Shown here: in pieces, positions 1-7,927 of the stretch
How positions within the stretch are numbered: position 1 is the first letter of the stretch
Layout of the letters: each line of letters starts with the position of its first letter
NCBI GenBank assembly: GCA_947627465.1
Contig: CANQWD010000026.1
Location: forward strand, 1 to 38,560
Length of the DNA stretch: 38,560 nt
Direction: 5' to 3'
DNA from: an uncultured Clostridia bacterium
GTDB lineage: Bacteria > Bacillota > Clostridia > Oscillospirales > Ruminococcaceae
The notes under the pieces: generated by a model
The model's database searches: none
Seen by the model: the letters and a program-made list of their open reading frames with translations, nothing else
What the model was told of the DNA's origin: nothing
Position numbers and translations under genes: made by a program

Positions 1-2
1 TA

Positions 3-44
3 AACTTCCTTACCCCAGCTGAGCTCTTGATGAAATTTTGGTGA
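3..44 (+). CDS. 3' end of an upstream gene, possibly the type III modification (Mod) subunit
   Basis: An open frame enters from the window edge and ends in TGA at 42-44; the visible peptide is NFLTPAELLMKFW. Its stop overlaps a GTG at 41-43 in the GTGA arrangement typical of coupled genes. In type III restriction-modification operons mod usually lies directly upstream of res, so Mod is the natural guess, but 13 residues cannot identify it. The peptide itself shows no motif. Confidence 0.35.
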   Translation, partial: NFLTPAELLMKFW

Positions 45-3000
45 AATTTGTTGCACTTGGGTTGACAATCTATCGTTCAAAAATCAAGACTTCCAGACCG
101 ACGCGGTAAACGCGGTAGTTGACTTGTTTTCGGGACAGGAGAAAACGCACAGCACTTTTTCTGTCACTAATGAAACGCAATTGACGTATATGAACGATTT
201 CGGTATAGGAAACGCATTGTACATAGATGAGAAAACCATTTCGGATAATATGCACAAGGTTCAGAAACGCAGCAAGCTGCCTATGACGAAAAACGCGTCC
301 GATATGCAATTTTGCATTGAAATGGAAACCGGAACGGGCAAAACTTATGTTTACACCAAAACGATTTTCGAGCTTAACCGCAGATACGGATTTACAAAGT
401 TCATTATCGTAGTGCCGTCTGTGGCAATACGCGAGGGCGTTTACAAGTCGTTTGAAATTACGAAAGAGCATTTCGGCTTACAGTACGATAATGTTCCCTG
501 CCGCTATTTTATTTACAATTCCGCAAGACTGTCCGACGTGCGGCAGTTCGCGACAAGCGCGAATATCGAAATCATGATCATCAATATCGACGCGTTTAAA
601 AAAGCGGAGAATATCATAAATCAGGCGCAGGACAAGCTGAACGGTGAGACCGCTATGCGGTATATCCAAGATACCCGCCCGATTGTCATTATAGACGAGC
701 CGCAAAGCGTGGATAACACCCCGAAAGCCAAAGAAGCAATTTCGTCTTTAAATCCGTTGTGCGTTTTGCGCTATTCGGCTACGCATAGAGAAAAAATAAA
801 TCTGCTTTACAGACTTACTCCTGTTGACGCGTATCAAATGGGGCTTGTAAAGCAGATCTCCGTTTCTTCAAATCAAGTATCGGGCGGCTTTAATCAGCCG
901 TATGTGAAGCTGCTGTCTGTCTCCAATGACAAGGGATTTCGCGCGAAGCTTGAAATTGACGTTAAGGATAAAAAGGGCGTTGTTTCAAGAAAGACAGTCA
1001 CGGTAAAGCCGGACGATGAGCTTTTTATTCTTTCGGGAGAGCGCGATCTGTATGAGGGTTATTCCGTTGCGGGAATAGACTGTACTCCGGGGTGTGAACA
1101 TATCGAATTCGGGAACACCGAGGAAGTGGCGCTTAATAAAGCTATCGGAGATATTGACGAGAATATCGTCAAAAAGGCGCAGATAAAGCGCACTATCGAG
1201 GCTCATTTAGATAAAGAATTGCGCTATATGGATAAGGGAATCAAGGTGCTGTCGCTGTTCTTCATTGACAAGGTGGACAAATACCGTCACGAGGACGGAA
1301 CTCCGGGCATTTACGCAAAAATGTTTGAGGAATGTTATTCGGAGCTTATTTCAAAGCCTAAATACGATACGATAAGAGCGCGTTTTACATCCGATATTTC
1401 CAAGATACACAACGGCTATTTTTCGCAGGATAAAAAGGGGCGTTTAAAGGACACAAAGGGCGATACGCAAGCCGATGACGACGCATACAATACCATTATG
1501 CGTGATAAGGAATGGCTGTTGAGCTTTGAATGTCCGCTGAGATTTATATTCTCTCATTCCGCGTTAAAAGAGGGCTGGGACAATCCGAACGTATTTCAGG
1601 TATGTACCCTTATTGACCAGAAGTCCACATTCACCTGCCGTCAAAAAGTCGGACGCGGACTTCGGCTTTGCGTTGATCAGAATGGTGAGCGCATTGAGGA
1701 TAAGAACATTAACATACTGCACGTTATGGCGAACGAGAGCTTTGCCGAATTTGCCGATACTCTTCAAAGGGAGATTGAGGACGAAACGGGAGTAAAATTC
1801 GGGGTATTGCAGCTTGATCTGTTTGCAGGAATGGTTTACGAGGACAAACGTGAGGTTGAACGCACGGTAACTCCCGAATTGGCAAAGCAGATAATAGAAA
1901 CCGTATCTGTGAGTATTCCCGTTACCGAAACTGCTCCCACGACCGCCGATGTATGCAAGGCTATTGATGAAAATGTCGGCAGCTTTTCCGAGGAACTTAA
2001 ACCCGTTATTCCCCAAATACGAGAAGCATTGGAGCAAAACAAGCGCGAAGAACCCGTAACCGTGGAGAAATTATCCGCTGTTTCCTATACCGAAACGGTG
2101 GTCGAAGAAAAAGAGATCACTTACGAAGAAGCCGAGGAGCTTATGGAACACTTTGAGAAAAAGGGTTACATCACGACTGCGGGCAAGATCAAAGACACCA
2201 TGAAGAATGCGCTTAAAGACGGGACGCTCGATCTGCCGAAAAAGTATGAAGCGGCAAGAAGCAGATTTGAGGAAATAATCACAAACGCCGACCGCAAGCC
2301 GCCTGTACATAACGCGTCCAACGAAGTTGTTGTGCGCATTAACAAGCAGGTTATGGTATCCCCCGAATTTGTGGAGCTGTGGGATAAGATAAAGCAAAAG
2401 ACGGCTTACCGCGTTTCCATTGATACGGAGCTGCTGATTAGAAACTCGGTCAAGGAACTTCAAGAAATGCCCGCTATTCCCAAAACAAAGCTCGTCCTGC
2501 AAACAGCGGATATTCAGATTGAAAAGTCGGGAATTTCGCATATTGAAAGAGATATGCGAACAACGGATATTGAAAACTCGTATAGCACGCTTCCCGATCT
2601 GATAACCTACATCAGCGACGAAACGCTTTTAACTCCGTCAACCGTAAACGAAATTCTTCAAAAAAGCGGACGATTGGGCGATTTTCTGAACAACCCCGAG
2701 GTTTTTATAGAAAACGCGACGAAAATCATTAACGATAATCGTCACGCGCTTGCAATAGACGGAATAGGGTATGTCAAGCTTGATGGACAGGAATACTATG
2801 TTCAAGAGATTTTTGACAACAATGAACTTATTGCTTATCTTGACCGAAATGCCGTAAAAGTTGAGCATAGCGTTTATGACCATATTATTTATGACAGCGA
2901 TACGGTTGAACGTACGTTCGCCGTGGCATTGGATAATGACCCCGATGTAAAGATGTTCTTTAAAATTCCCGAACGTTTTAAGATCGATACGCCGATAGGC

Positions 3001-3213
3001 ACATACAATCCCGATTGGGCGGTGTATATGACTAAGAACGGCGAGGAAAAACTCTACTTCATCTTGGAAACAAAGGGCAGCACCGGTCTGTTTGATCTTC
3101 GCACAAAAGAGCAGCTTAAAATACACTGCGGCAAACAGCATTTCAAGGCGCTTGATGATAGCATAAGTTTAGAAGTTGTACGCGATTGGAATGAATTTAA
3201 GGTGATGATATAA
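41..3213 (+). CDS. res: Type III restriction enzyme Res subunit (helicase-endonuclease), probably frameshifted at its 5' end
   Basis: ATP-dependent DNA translocase and nuclease subunit of a type III restriction system, expected to act with a Mod methyltransferase. Numbering from the TTG at 124: Walker A METGTGKT near residues 67-74, motif II DEPQ near 191, LRYSATH (motif III), GWDNPN near 484, motif VI QKVGRGLR near 507, and a C-terminal PD-(D/E)XK nuclease with PDW near 963 and ETKG near 982-985. The N terminus typical of the family (NLSFKNQDFQTDAVNAVV) is encoded in the same frame from about 67, upstream of the TTG, so 124 is not the real start. That frame is closed by TGA at 31-33 and has no ATG, GTG or TTG before 124. 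GTG 41 overlaps the upstream stop and would read MKFVALG; adding one base near 59-61 joins it to VDNLSFKNQDF. Either a real one-base deletion or a sequencing error is likely. Confidence 0.9.
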
Positions 3214-3356
3214 TAGCAGCTTGTTCCAAGGAAATGATAAATGGAACATAATGCTTGCAAGAGAGAATGTTTTTCTGCTTTTCACTTGTAAACAGTTCCT
3301 TTAAAAAAGCGGGGTAAGACAGAGAACAGGACACATTCAAATAAGGAGAAATATAC

Positions 3357-5072
3357 ATGAAAAATATACCCGGCTCGTTACAGCATTTATTTGCGACGGC
3401 AAACAAAACTCACATAATTTGGTGCGCGGGAATGTTGATAATTATGCTGATTCTTGTGATATTGCACCGGCGTTGGCGTGATGATAGACAAAGGCTTCGG
3501 GTCTGGAGAGGACTTTGTGCGGTTCCCATAGTGGTGGCGGGTGTTCATTGGCTGATCTATGTGTGCGGTACGGAAATGTTCTTTGAGGGATATTTAGCAT
3601 TGTACATAATCGGCGCACTTGCGCTGATCCCGATCCCATTTGCGGGAAGAAAATACGGCTATCGGATAAGTGCCGCCATTTCGGGAACAGTGGCTGTTTT
3701 GTGTGCATTTATGTTCTGCTTTACATCGCCGAATTATTTCAATCACACACGCGAAAGTTATACCGAATCGTTCCGTTCACTTGTTGCGGATATGGATAAA
3801 CATTACGTTCTGAAGGAGTGGAAAGAGGTTGACTTCTCTGCTCTGGAATCGAAATATTTACCCGCGGTGGAGGAGGCTGAACGCAAGCAGGATCCCGCAA
3901 AATTTGCCAACGCAATAAGCGATTTTTGTTGCGAGCTGCATGACGGTCACGTATCCTGTTTGCCGCTTAAAGTTCCGAATATGGTAATCGACCGTCACGA
4001 GTACGGGCTTGCAATGGTGCAGCTTGACAGCGGCGAGGTTATCGCGGTGTGTACGGTCGAGGAAGTAAATGCGCTCGGTATAGAGGACGGAACAGTGATC
4101 ACAAAATGGAACGGCAAACCCATTTCGCAAGCCGCCGCGGAAGCTGTTGAAAACTACGACATTCCCGTAAAGTCGAATGCAGACCGATTAGGTGCAACAG
4201 TTCTCTCGGGTATAGGGGGCGACTCGGTGGAGGTAACGTTCCTTGACAAGTCGAACAAGGAGAAAACAGTTACATTAACGGATCTTGGTGAAAGGCACAC
4301 TTTCATAGAAGCAATAGAGGCGTTTTCGCAATTGCCCGCCAATATCACGTCATTGGAAAAATTCCGCGAGAGTAATTTCAGCACGAAAATGTTAAACGAC
4401 CGCTGCGGATATCTTGTACTAAATTCCGAAGGCACTGATAATCAAATACAAGATATACTCGGCTATCTGACAGGAGATCACAAGTGGGCAAGAGAAATGT
4501 TTCGAGAGAAACTCCGTGCGCTTAAAGAGCAGGGTATGGAGTGTCTTGTGATCGACCTGCGCAACAACGAAGGAGGTTTCGATGAGATCGGTTGTGCGCT
4601 TTGCGATCTGCTTACCGATGAAGAGTGGTACGGACAGGGGCATGGCATACGCAAAAACGGCGGATATTGCTGCGTTTCCGACCACAGAATTCACGGGGAT
4701 GGTGAGTTTGCAGATCTGAAGGTCGTAGCGCTCACGAATTACACCTGCGCGAGCGCAGGTGACGGTACAGCACTGTATCTTTCACGGCTGCCAAACGTCT
4801 CCCTTGCGGGAATTACCGACCCCAGCGGCTGCAATCAGGAAACAGGTGGTGTGTGTGCGCTGTCCGGCGAACTTGTCTATGTTTCCTTTCCTACCGGGTT
4901 GATTTTGGATGAAACAGGGGTTCCGAATATTGATATCCGTTCAGATCGGATCAGTCGAAACCCTGTTGAAGTGCGTATCCCGCTTGATCATGATGCGGCG
5001 ATGAAAATCTTCCGTGACAAGGTAGATTATGAGCTTGAATGGGCGATAAACTATGTGGAAAATGAAAGGTAA
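3357..5072 (+). CDS. Membrane-anchored S41 (C-terminal processing) peptidase-like protein
   Basis: 571 residues. Start ATG is preceded by AAGGAGA at a good distance. The N terminus has about four hydrophobic segments (roughly 18-37, 50-70, 76-95 and 102-124). An outward domain follows, with a tail-specific protease layout: helical cap (SFRSLVADMDKHYVLKEW), PDZ-like region around 215-300, and an S41 core with VIDLRNNEGG and TCASAGDG, where Ser466 fits the nucleophile. S41 enzymes cleave near protein C termini, often at the envelope. A catalytic lysine could not be assigned by eye, so activity is inferred. It follows res on the same strand after 143 nt with no clear link. An N-terminal multi-helix anchor instead of a signal peptide is unusual for CtpA-type proteases. 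Confidence 0.8.
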   Translation: MKNIPGSLQHLFATANKTHIIWCAGMLIIMLILVILHRRWRDDRQRLRVWRGLCAVPIVVAGVHWLIYVCGTEMFFEGYLALYIIGALALIPIPFAGRKYGYRISAAISGTVAVLCAFMFCFTSPNYFNHTRESYTESFRSLVADMDKHYVLKEWKEVDFSALESKYLPAVEEAERKQDPAKFANAISDFCCELHDGHVSCLPLKVPNMVIDRHEYGLAMVQLDSGEVIAVCTVEEVNALGIEDGTVITKWNGKPISQAAAEAVENYDIPVKSNADRLGATVLSGIGGDSVEVTFLDKSNKEKTVTLTDLGERHTFIEAIEAFSQLPANITSLEKFRESNFSTKMLNDRCGYLVLNSEGTDNQIQDILGYLTGDHKWAREMFREKLRALKEQGMECLVIDLRNNEGGFDEIGCALCDLLTDEEWYGQGHGIRKNGGYCCVSDHRIHGDGEFADLKVVALTNYTCASAGDGTALYLSRLPNVSLAGITDPSGCNQETGGVCALSGELVYVSFPTGLILDETGVPNIDIRSDRISRNPVEVRIPLDHDAAMKIFRDKVDYELEWAINYVENER

Positions 5073-5092
5073 GACAGGGCTTGAACTATTCA

Positions 5093-5196
5093 GGGCATCT
5101 CTAAAAACCGGTTTGAACGAATTGACGCTTTGCGTCAACGCCGGCAGATGGCGTGCTATGCCGATTTTACCTCAAACAAGGTTTTTAGAGGTGCCC
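5093..5196. repeat. Small inverted-repeat element (MITE-like), 104 bp
   Basis: Arms GGGCATCTCTAAAAACC (5093-5109) and GGTTTTTAGAGGTGCCC (5180-5196) are reverse complements except one G:U-type position, and pairing extends inward (GGTTTGA versus TCAAAC). A smaller hairpin GACGC-TTT-GCGTC and a CGGCA...TGCCG pair lie inside. There is no coding capacity. It sits just past the S41 gene and could work as a transcript end or be a non-autonomous mobile repeat. No target-site duplication is obvious. Confidence 0.65.
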
Positions 5197-5233
5197 TTGA
5201 AGATAGACTAAGATATCTGTACATTAGAAAACC

Positions 5234-5258
5234 GAGTCCTACCCTGGGACTCAGTTTT
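5234..5258 (+). terminator. Weak hairpin with T-rich tail
   Basis: GAGTCC (5234-5239) pairs with GGACTC (5247-5252), followed by AGTTTTGC and TTTC. The stem is only six base pairs and the T-run is interrupted, so this is a tentative terminator for the genes to its left. Confidence 0.3.
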
Positions 5259-5262
5259 GCTT

Positions 5263-5290
5263 TCAAAAATTGAGCCACATAAAACAAAGA
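5263..5290. repeat. Left copy of a 28-nt imperfect direct repeat flanking the mobilizable element (candidate att)
   Basis: TCAAAAATTGAGCC at 5263-5276 is identical at 12204-12217, and the next 14 nt match at 11 positions (CA, then AAACAAAGA). The two copies lie outside the gene set DUF6076 to second integrase, as expected for attL/attR. No tRNA is present at this end, so the assignment is inference. Confidence 0.4.
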
Positions 5291-5307
5291 TAAGGTGGGG
5301 TAAAAAT

Positions 5308-5336
5308 AGACGAGGTGGTGTTTTGCCACCTCGTCT
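5308..5336 (-). terminator. Terminator of the DUF6076-like gene
   Basis: A perfect 11-bp stem, AGACGAGGTGG against CCACCTCGTCT with a 7-nt loop, begins two bases past the minus-strand stop codon. On the minus strand it is followed by ATTTTTACC. It is a strong Rho-independent terminator. Confidence 0.85.
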
Positions 5337-5338
5337 TT

Positions 5339-6523
5339 CTACTTGCGGATATCCGCATAATAACGCTCAAAAGCAATCTCCTCGGCAAGCGCCTTATCCC
5401 GAATTTCGGAAGCGAATCTCGACCACTCTTCAAATTCCGCAACGGTCATTTTCTTTTTCATATAGCGGGCATAATGAGCCTTGTACGCACGGTTATAAGT
5501 CTGCCAAATAGGATCATTCTTGCATTTTTCAGCATAACGGTGCTTAGAACCAACGTCTCGGCAGTTCTTGTCCGGTTCGTCAGCAAGAGGATTATCGCAA
5601 TATGTATAATACCAACCGCCACAAATCAGAAAGTATTTCCCGCAGTTTTTGCAGCGGTTGGGGAGGTAATTACGAGCAATCCCGCGGAAGAAATCATAGT
5701 ATAGAAACGAGCCTAAATCGGTGAATTTAATCTCCTCACAAAGGATAGAGTTGCCGCTTTCATCAAGTATGGATTTGTACCCGAACAACTGCATTCTGCA
5801 CTTTATTCTTTCAAAATTCAAGCCTTTTGAACGATTAAATTCCGTAAAAAACCGCGCCGTTTCATCGGAAGTCGGGAATGCCTCATTGCGATTAAGCCAA
5901 TCACGGATAAACGGCTTATAAGTCTGATGAACTTGAAGATATGCAGTCAAGAAGTCGATGTATATATCGAAAAAAGAATCAATGTTACCGTTTAATTCGC
6001 GTAGGTCGTCGGCGATATCCTCATCCGCCAAATCGTCTTTTTTTAGTGGTCGAAGATCAAATCTGGTCAGCCGAAGATAATAGTTTCCGAGATCATCTTT
6101 CTCGCCGTAGCCATATTCATTCACGAAATCCTTGTCAACATATCCAAGTGCATAGTCCATAGAGTTCAGCCCATCCTCGAAAAAACGATCATAGTCGTTC
6201 AGGATATCATCCAATTTTATCACAGAATAGCCCAGCGTTTTATCGAACGGCGGCAGCGAAAAAATAATTCGATTGATATTTTCGAGCACACTCATGGCAG
6301 CGTAAACATTGTCGTTATATCTCGTAAAATCATAATGATCCATGTACGGAGATATGGATAGGCAGCGTTTATATTCCTTAAGTTTGTAGACAAAATCCGA
6401 GTCCAAAATATATTTTACGTGCCTGTCATTCAGATAAGCAATGAGAATTTCATTGGAACTGTACCTGTATTTTTCGTTTATATAAACGTCATTGCCGTAA
6501 AAATAAGCTCTGAAATTGAACAC
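5339..6523 (-). CDS. DUF6076-like protein with a C-terminal cysteine-rich motif
   Basis: 394 residues from GTG at 6523, chosen because GGAGG lies just upstream and the open frame before it is an implausible hydrophobic lead. The body is acidic and aromatic-rich with no enzyme motif seen. Near the C terminus is a zinc-ribbon-like cluster: CKNCGKYFLICGG, YTYC, then a second Cys (NCRDV) and His in SKHRYAEKC, followed by a charged helical tail. This resembles the DUF6076 family, which as I recall is found with integrative elements of Clostridia. The function is unknown; a DNA- or RNA-binding regulatory role is plausible from the Cys cluster. It is transcribed away from the excisionase operon from an overlapping promoter, so it may influence that operon. 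It has its own terminator. Confidence 0.8.
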   Translation of the reverse strand: MFNFRAYFYGNDVYINEKYRYSSNEILIAYLNDRHVKYILDSDFVYKLKEYKRCLSISPYMDHYDFTRYNDNVYAAMSVLENINRIIFSLPPFDKTLGYSVIKLDDILNDYDRFFEDGLNSMDYALGYVDKDFVNEYGYGEKDDLGNYYLRLTRFDLRPLKKDDLADEDIADDLRELNGNIDSFFDIYIDFLTAYLQVHQTYKPFIRDWLNRNEAFPTSDETARFFTEFNRSKGLNFERIKCRMQLFGYKSILDESGNSILCEEIKFTDLGSFLYYDFFRGIARNYLPNRCKNCGKYFLICGGWYYTYCDNPLADEPDKNCRDVGSKHRYAEKCKNDPIWQTYNRAYKAHYARYMKKKMTVAEFEEWSRFASEIRDKALAEEIAFERYYADIRK

Positions 6524-6590
6524 GGAGAACCTCCAAAAAAATATTTTCAAAAATAGATAATATGAAAAAAGAAATAGAGTATGTGCTTTA

Positions 6591-6634
6591 ATTATAGCAT
6601 AGCTATTGAAAAATTTCAAGTGGTGTGCTAAAAT
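6591..6634. promoter_or_regulatory. Two divergent sigma-A promoters sharing one palindrome
   Basis: Plus strand: TTGAAA (6606-6611), 17 nt, TAAAAT (6629-6634), with TG just before the -10. Minus strand: TTGAAA (plus TTTCAA 6614-6619), 17 nt, TATAAT (plus ATTATA 6591-6596). The two -35 boxes are arms of the palindrome TTGAAA-AA-TTTCAA, so they lie only two bases apart. Two polymerases cannot bind together, and one dimeric repressor on the palindrome would shut both promoters. Confidence 0.85.
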
Positions 6635-6640
6635 AATATG

Positions 6641-6684
6641 GACGATCAAAAGCAAACGGAAAAGCCGTTCTGCTCTTGATCGTC
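6641..6684 (+). promoter_or_regulatory. 5' leader hairpin of the excisionase operon
   Basis: GACGATCAA (6641-6649) pairs with TTGATCGTC (6676-6684) and pairing continues inward (AGCA-AACGG against CCGTTCTGCT) to an AAAA-type loop. The stem starts about where transcription from the 6629 box should begin. Downstream ATTAAAATTTTAT is AT-rich but not a clean T-run. It could stabilise the message, act as an attenuator or bind a protein. Confidence 0.6.
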
Positions 6685-6711
6685 ATTAAAATTTTATCGG
6701 AGGTCAGACAT

Positions 6712-6915
6712 TTGAAAGAAGCAATATACACAAGCTATGAGGAACTGCCGCTGTTCTTGAATGCGGAAACACTCGCAAAACTGCTTGGTGTTTCGGTGTC
6801 AAGCAGCTACGAGTTAATGCACGAAAAGGATTTTCCGGCAATCAGAATTGGCTCAAGACTGGTCGTGCCAAAAGAGAAATTGCAGCTTTGGATAAATGCG
6901 AAAACAGAAAAGTGA
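6712..6915 (+). CDS. Excisionase-family HTH DNA-binding protein
   Basis: 67 residues from TTG at 6712, chosen because CGGAGGT ends about eight bases upstream; the open frame before it includes the leader hairpin. The sequence shows the MerR/excisionase-type winged helix: LFLNAETLAKLLGVS, SSYELMHEKDFPAIRIG and RLVVPKEKLQLWI. Such proteins bend DNA at attachment sites to favour excision by a tyrosine recombinase, and some regulate transcription. It is first in the operon leading to relaxase and integrases, which supports a role as recombination directionality factor, though that role is inferred. Confidence 0.85.
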   Translation: MKEAIYTSYEELPLFLNAETLAKLLGVSVSSSYELMHEKDFPAIRIGSRLVVPKEKLQLWINAKTEK

Positions 6916-6922
6916 GGTGCGG

Positions 6923-7363
6923 ATGAGAAACAGTAGATACCCGAAACGTGATCCAACCAAAGACTACTTCCCTCTGCCGAACGAGATATTCTGTCTAAAT
7001 CTTTCATACGGCGAGATAGCTGTTTACTCGTACTTACTCTACCGTGAAAATCGAAAGACATTCAAATGTTACCCAAGTTACAAGACAATAGGCAAGGCGT
7101 TAAAAATGTCAAGAAACACGGTCTGCAAATATGTTCGGCAGCTTGAAGAAAAGGAATTCATAGCTACCGAGCCGACTGCCGTCCACACCTCACAGGGCAA
7201 GAAACTAAACGGAAATTTGCTCTACACGATACTCCCAATTGAACAAGCAAAGGAGCATTTTTATAAGCGTCAGCTTGCAAATCTTGACCGAGTTATCGCA
7301 GAGGATAAACAGCGAAAACGGATAGAGAAACTTGGTTTAAAGCCCAATAAGCAAGCCGTTTGA
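6923..7363 (+). CDS. Winged-helix (HTH_36-like) protein of the mobile element
   Basis: 146 residues from ATG 6923, with GTGAGGTG upstream and 7 nt after the excisionase stop; an in-frame start at 6896 would overlap that gene. The N-terminal half is a replication-initiator/HTH_36-type winged helix: YFPLPNEIFCLNLSYGEIAVYSYLL, then YPSYKTIGKALKMSRNTVCKYVRQLEEKEFI. The C terminus is basic (KQRKRIEKLGLKPNKQ). Proteins like this are common in clostridial integrative elements, where they act as regulators or accessory replication proteins. Which applies here cannot be told. Confidence 0.8.
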   Translation: MRNSRYPKRDPTKDYFPLPNEIFCLNLSYGEIAVYSYLLYRENRKTFKCYPSYKTIGKALKMSRNTVCKYVRQLEEKEFIATEPTAVHTSQGKKLNGNLLYTILPIEQAKEHFYKRQLANLDRVIAEDKQRKRIEKLGLKPNKQAV

Positions 7364-7410
7364 CGGGCTGTGGGGTAAAAACGGCGAATATTATTTGAAA
7401 GCAGGACAAA

Positions 7411-7438
7411 GCGAGGGGTCGGCAAGCCGCCCCCTCGC
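7411..7438. other. Strong GC-rich hairpin upstream of mobilization genes (candidate oriT)
   Basis: A 13-nt arm GCGAGGGGTCGGC and GCCGCCCCCTCGC pair at 12 of 13 positions around a two-base AA loop. A smaller CGGCAGAGCCG hairpin follows near 7453. It lies in the gap just upstream of the MobC-like and relaxase genes, where origins of transfer usually are. No T-run follows, which argues against a terminator. The nic site is not identified. Confidence 0.4.
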
Positions 7439-7528
7439 CGATCACATCGGACGGCAGAGCCGACCGTTAGGAGCATTTTGAAGAAAAAAGGTGCTTGTCA
7501 AAGGGCGGTCTCTTGGGAAAGGAGCAAA

Positions 7529-7927
7529 ATGGAGAAAACAGCGATCAGATTTGATCCCGAACTTAAAGCGCAAATACAAAACATGATGAGTGAAGCCAAC
7601 GCAACATCAATGGCGGATTTCGTCCGCCAAGCCACGGAATTTTATATCGCATATCTGCGACAGAAGAAAAGTATAGATTTTCTCGCGCCGCTGTTGGCAC
7701 AGACGATAAAAAACGAAATCGAAAGCGTTGAGAAAAATATTTCGTCAATGCTGTACAAGCTGTCGGTGGAACAAGCAATTGTCAATAATATAGTCGCTTG
7801 TTACAATGGCGTAAACGATGAAACAGTGAGAGAGCTACGCGAAATGTGTTCAAGAGAAATTGCAGAGAACAACGGAATCATCACATTTGAAGAAGCAATG
7901 GAATTTCAACATTCGGAGGATGAATAA
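7529..7927 (+). CDS. MobC-like ribbon-helix-helix mobilization accessory protein
   Basis: 132 residues from ATG 7529, chosen because AAAGGAG precedes it closely; the longer frame from 7478 lacks a good site. The N terminus reads as a ribbon-helix-helix: KTAIRFDPELKAQIQNMMSEANATSMADFVRQATEFYIAYL. A helical C-terminal part follows (VEKNISSMLYKLSVEQAIVNN). Such proteins bind oriT and help the relaxase open the DNA. The stop codon shares one base with the relaxase start, so the two are translationally coupled, which supports the role. Confidence 0.75.
   Translation: MEKTAIRFDPELKAQIQNMMSEANATSMADFVRQATEFYIAYLRQKKSIDFLAPLLAQTIKNEIESVEKNISSMLYKLSVEQAIVNNIVACYNGVNDETVRELREMCSREIAENNGIITFEEAMEFQHSEDE

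Noticed and set aside
4743-4760. Near-perfect inverted repeat ACCTGCGC-GA-GCGCAGGT
   Set aside because: It lies inside the S41 gene and encodes the conserved TCASAG active-site segment, so chance from coding is more likely than a regulatory site.
7364-7528. Terminator reading of the GC-rich hairpin at 7411-7438
   Set aside because: No T-run follows and the next gene belongs to the same operon, so an oriT role is preferred.
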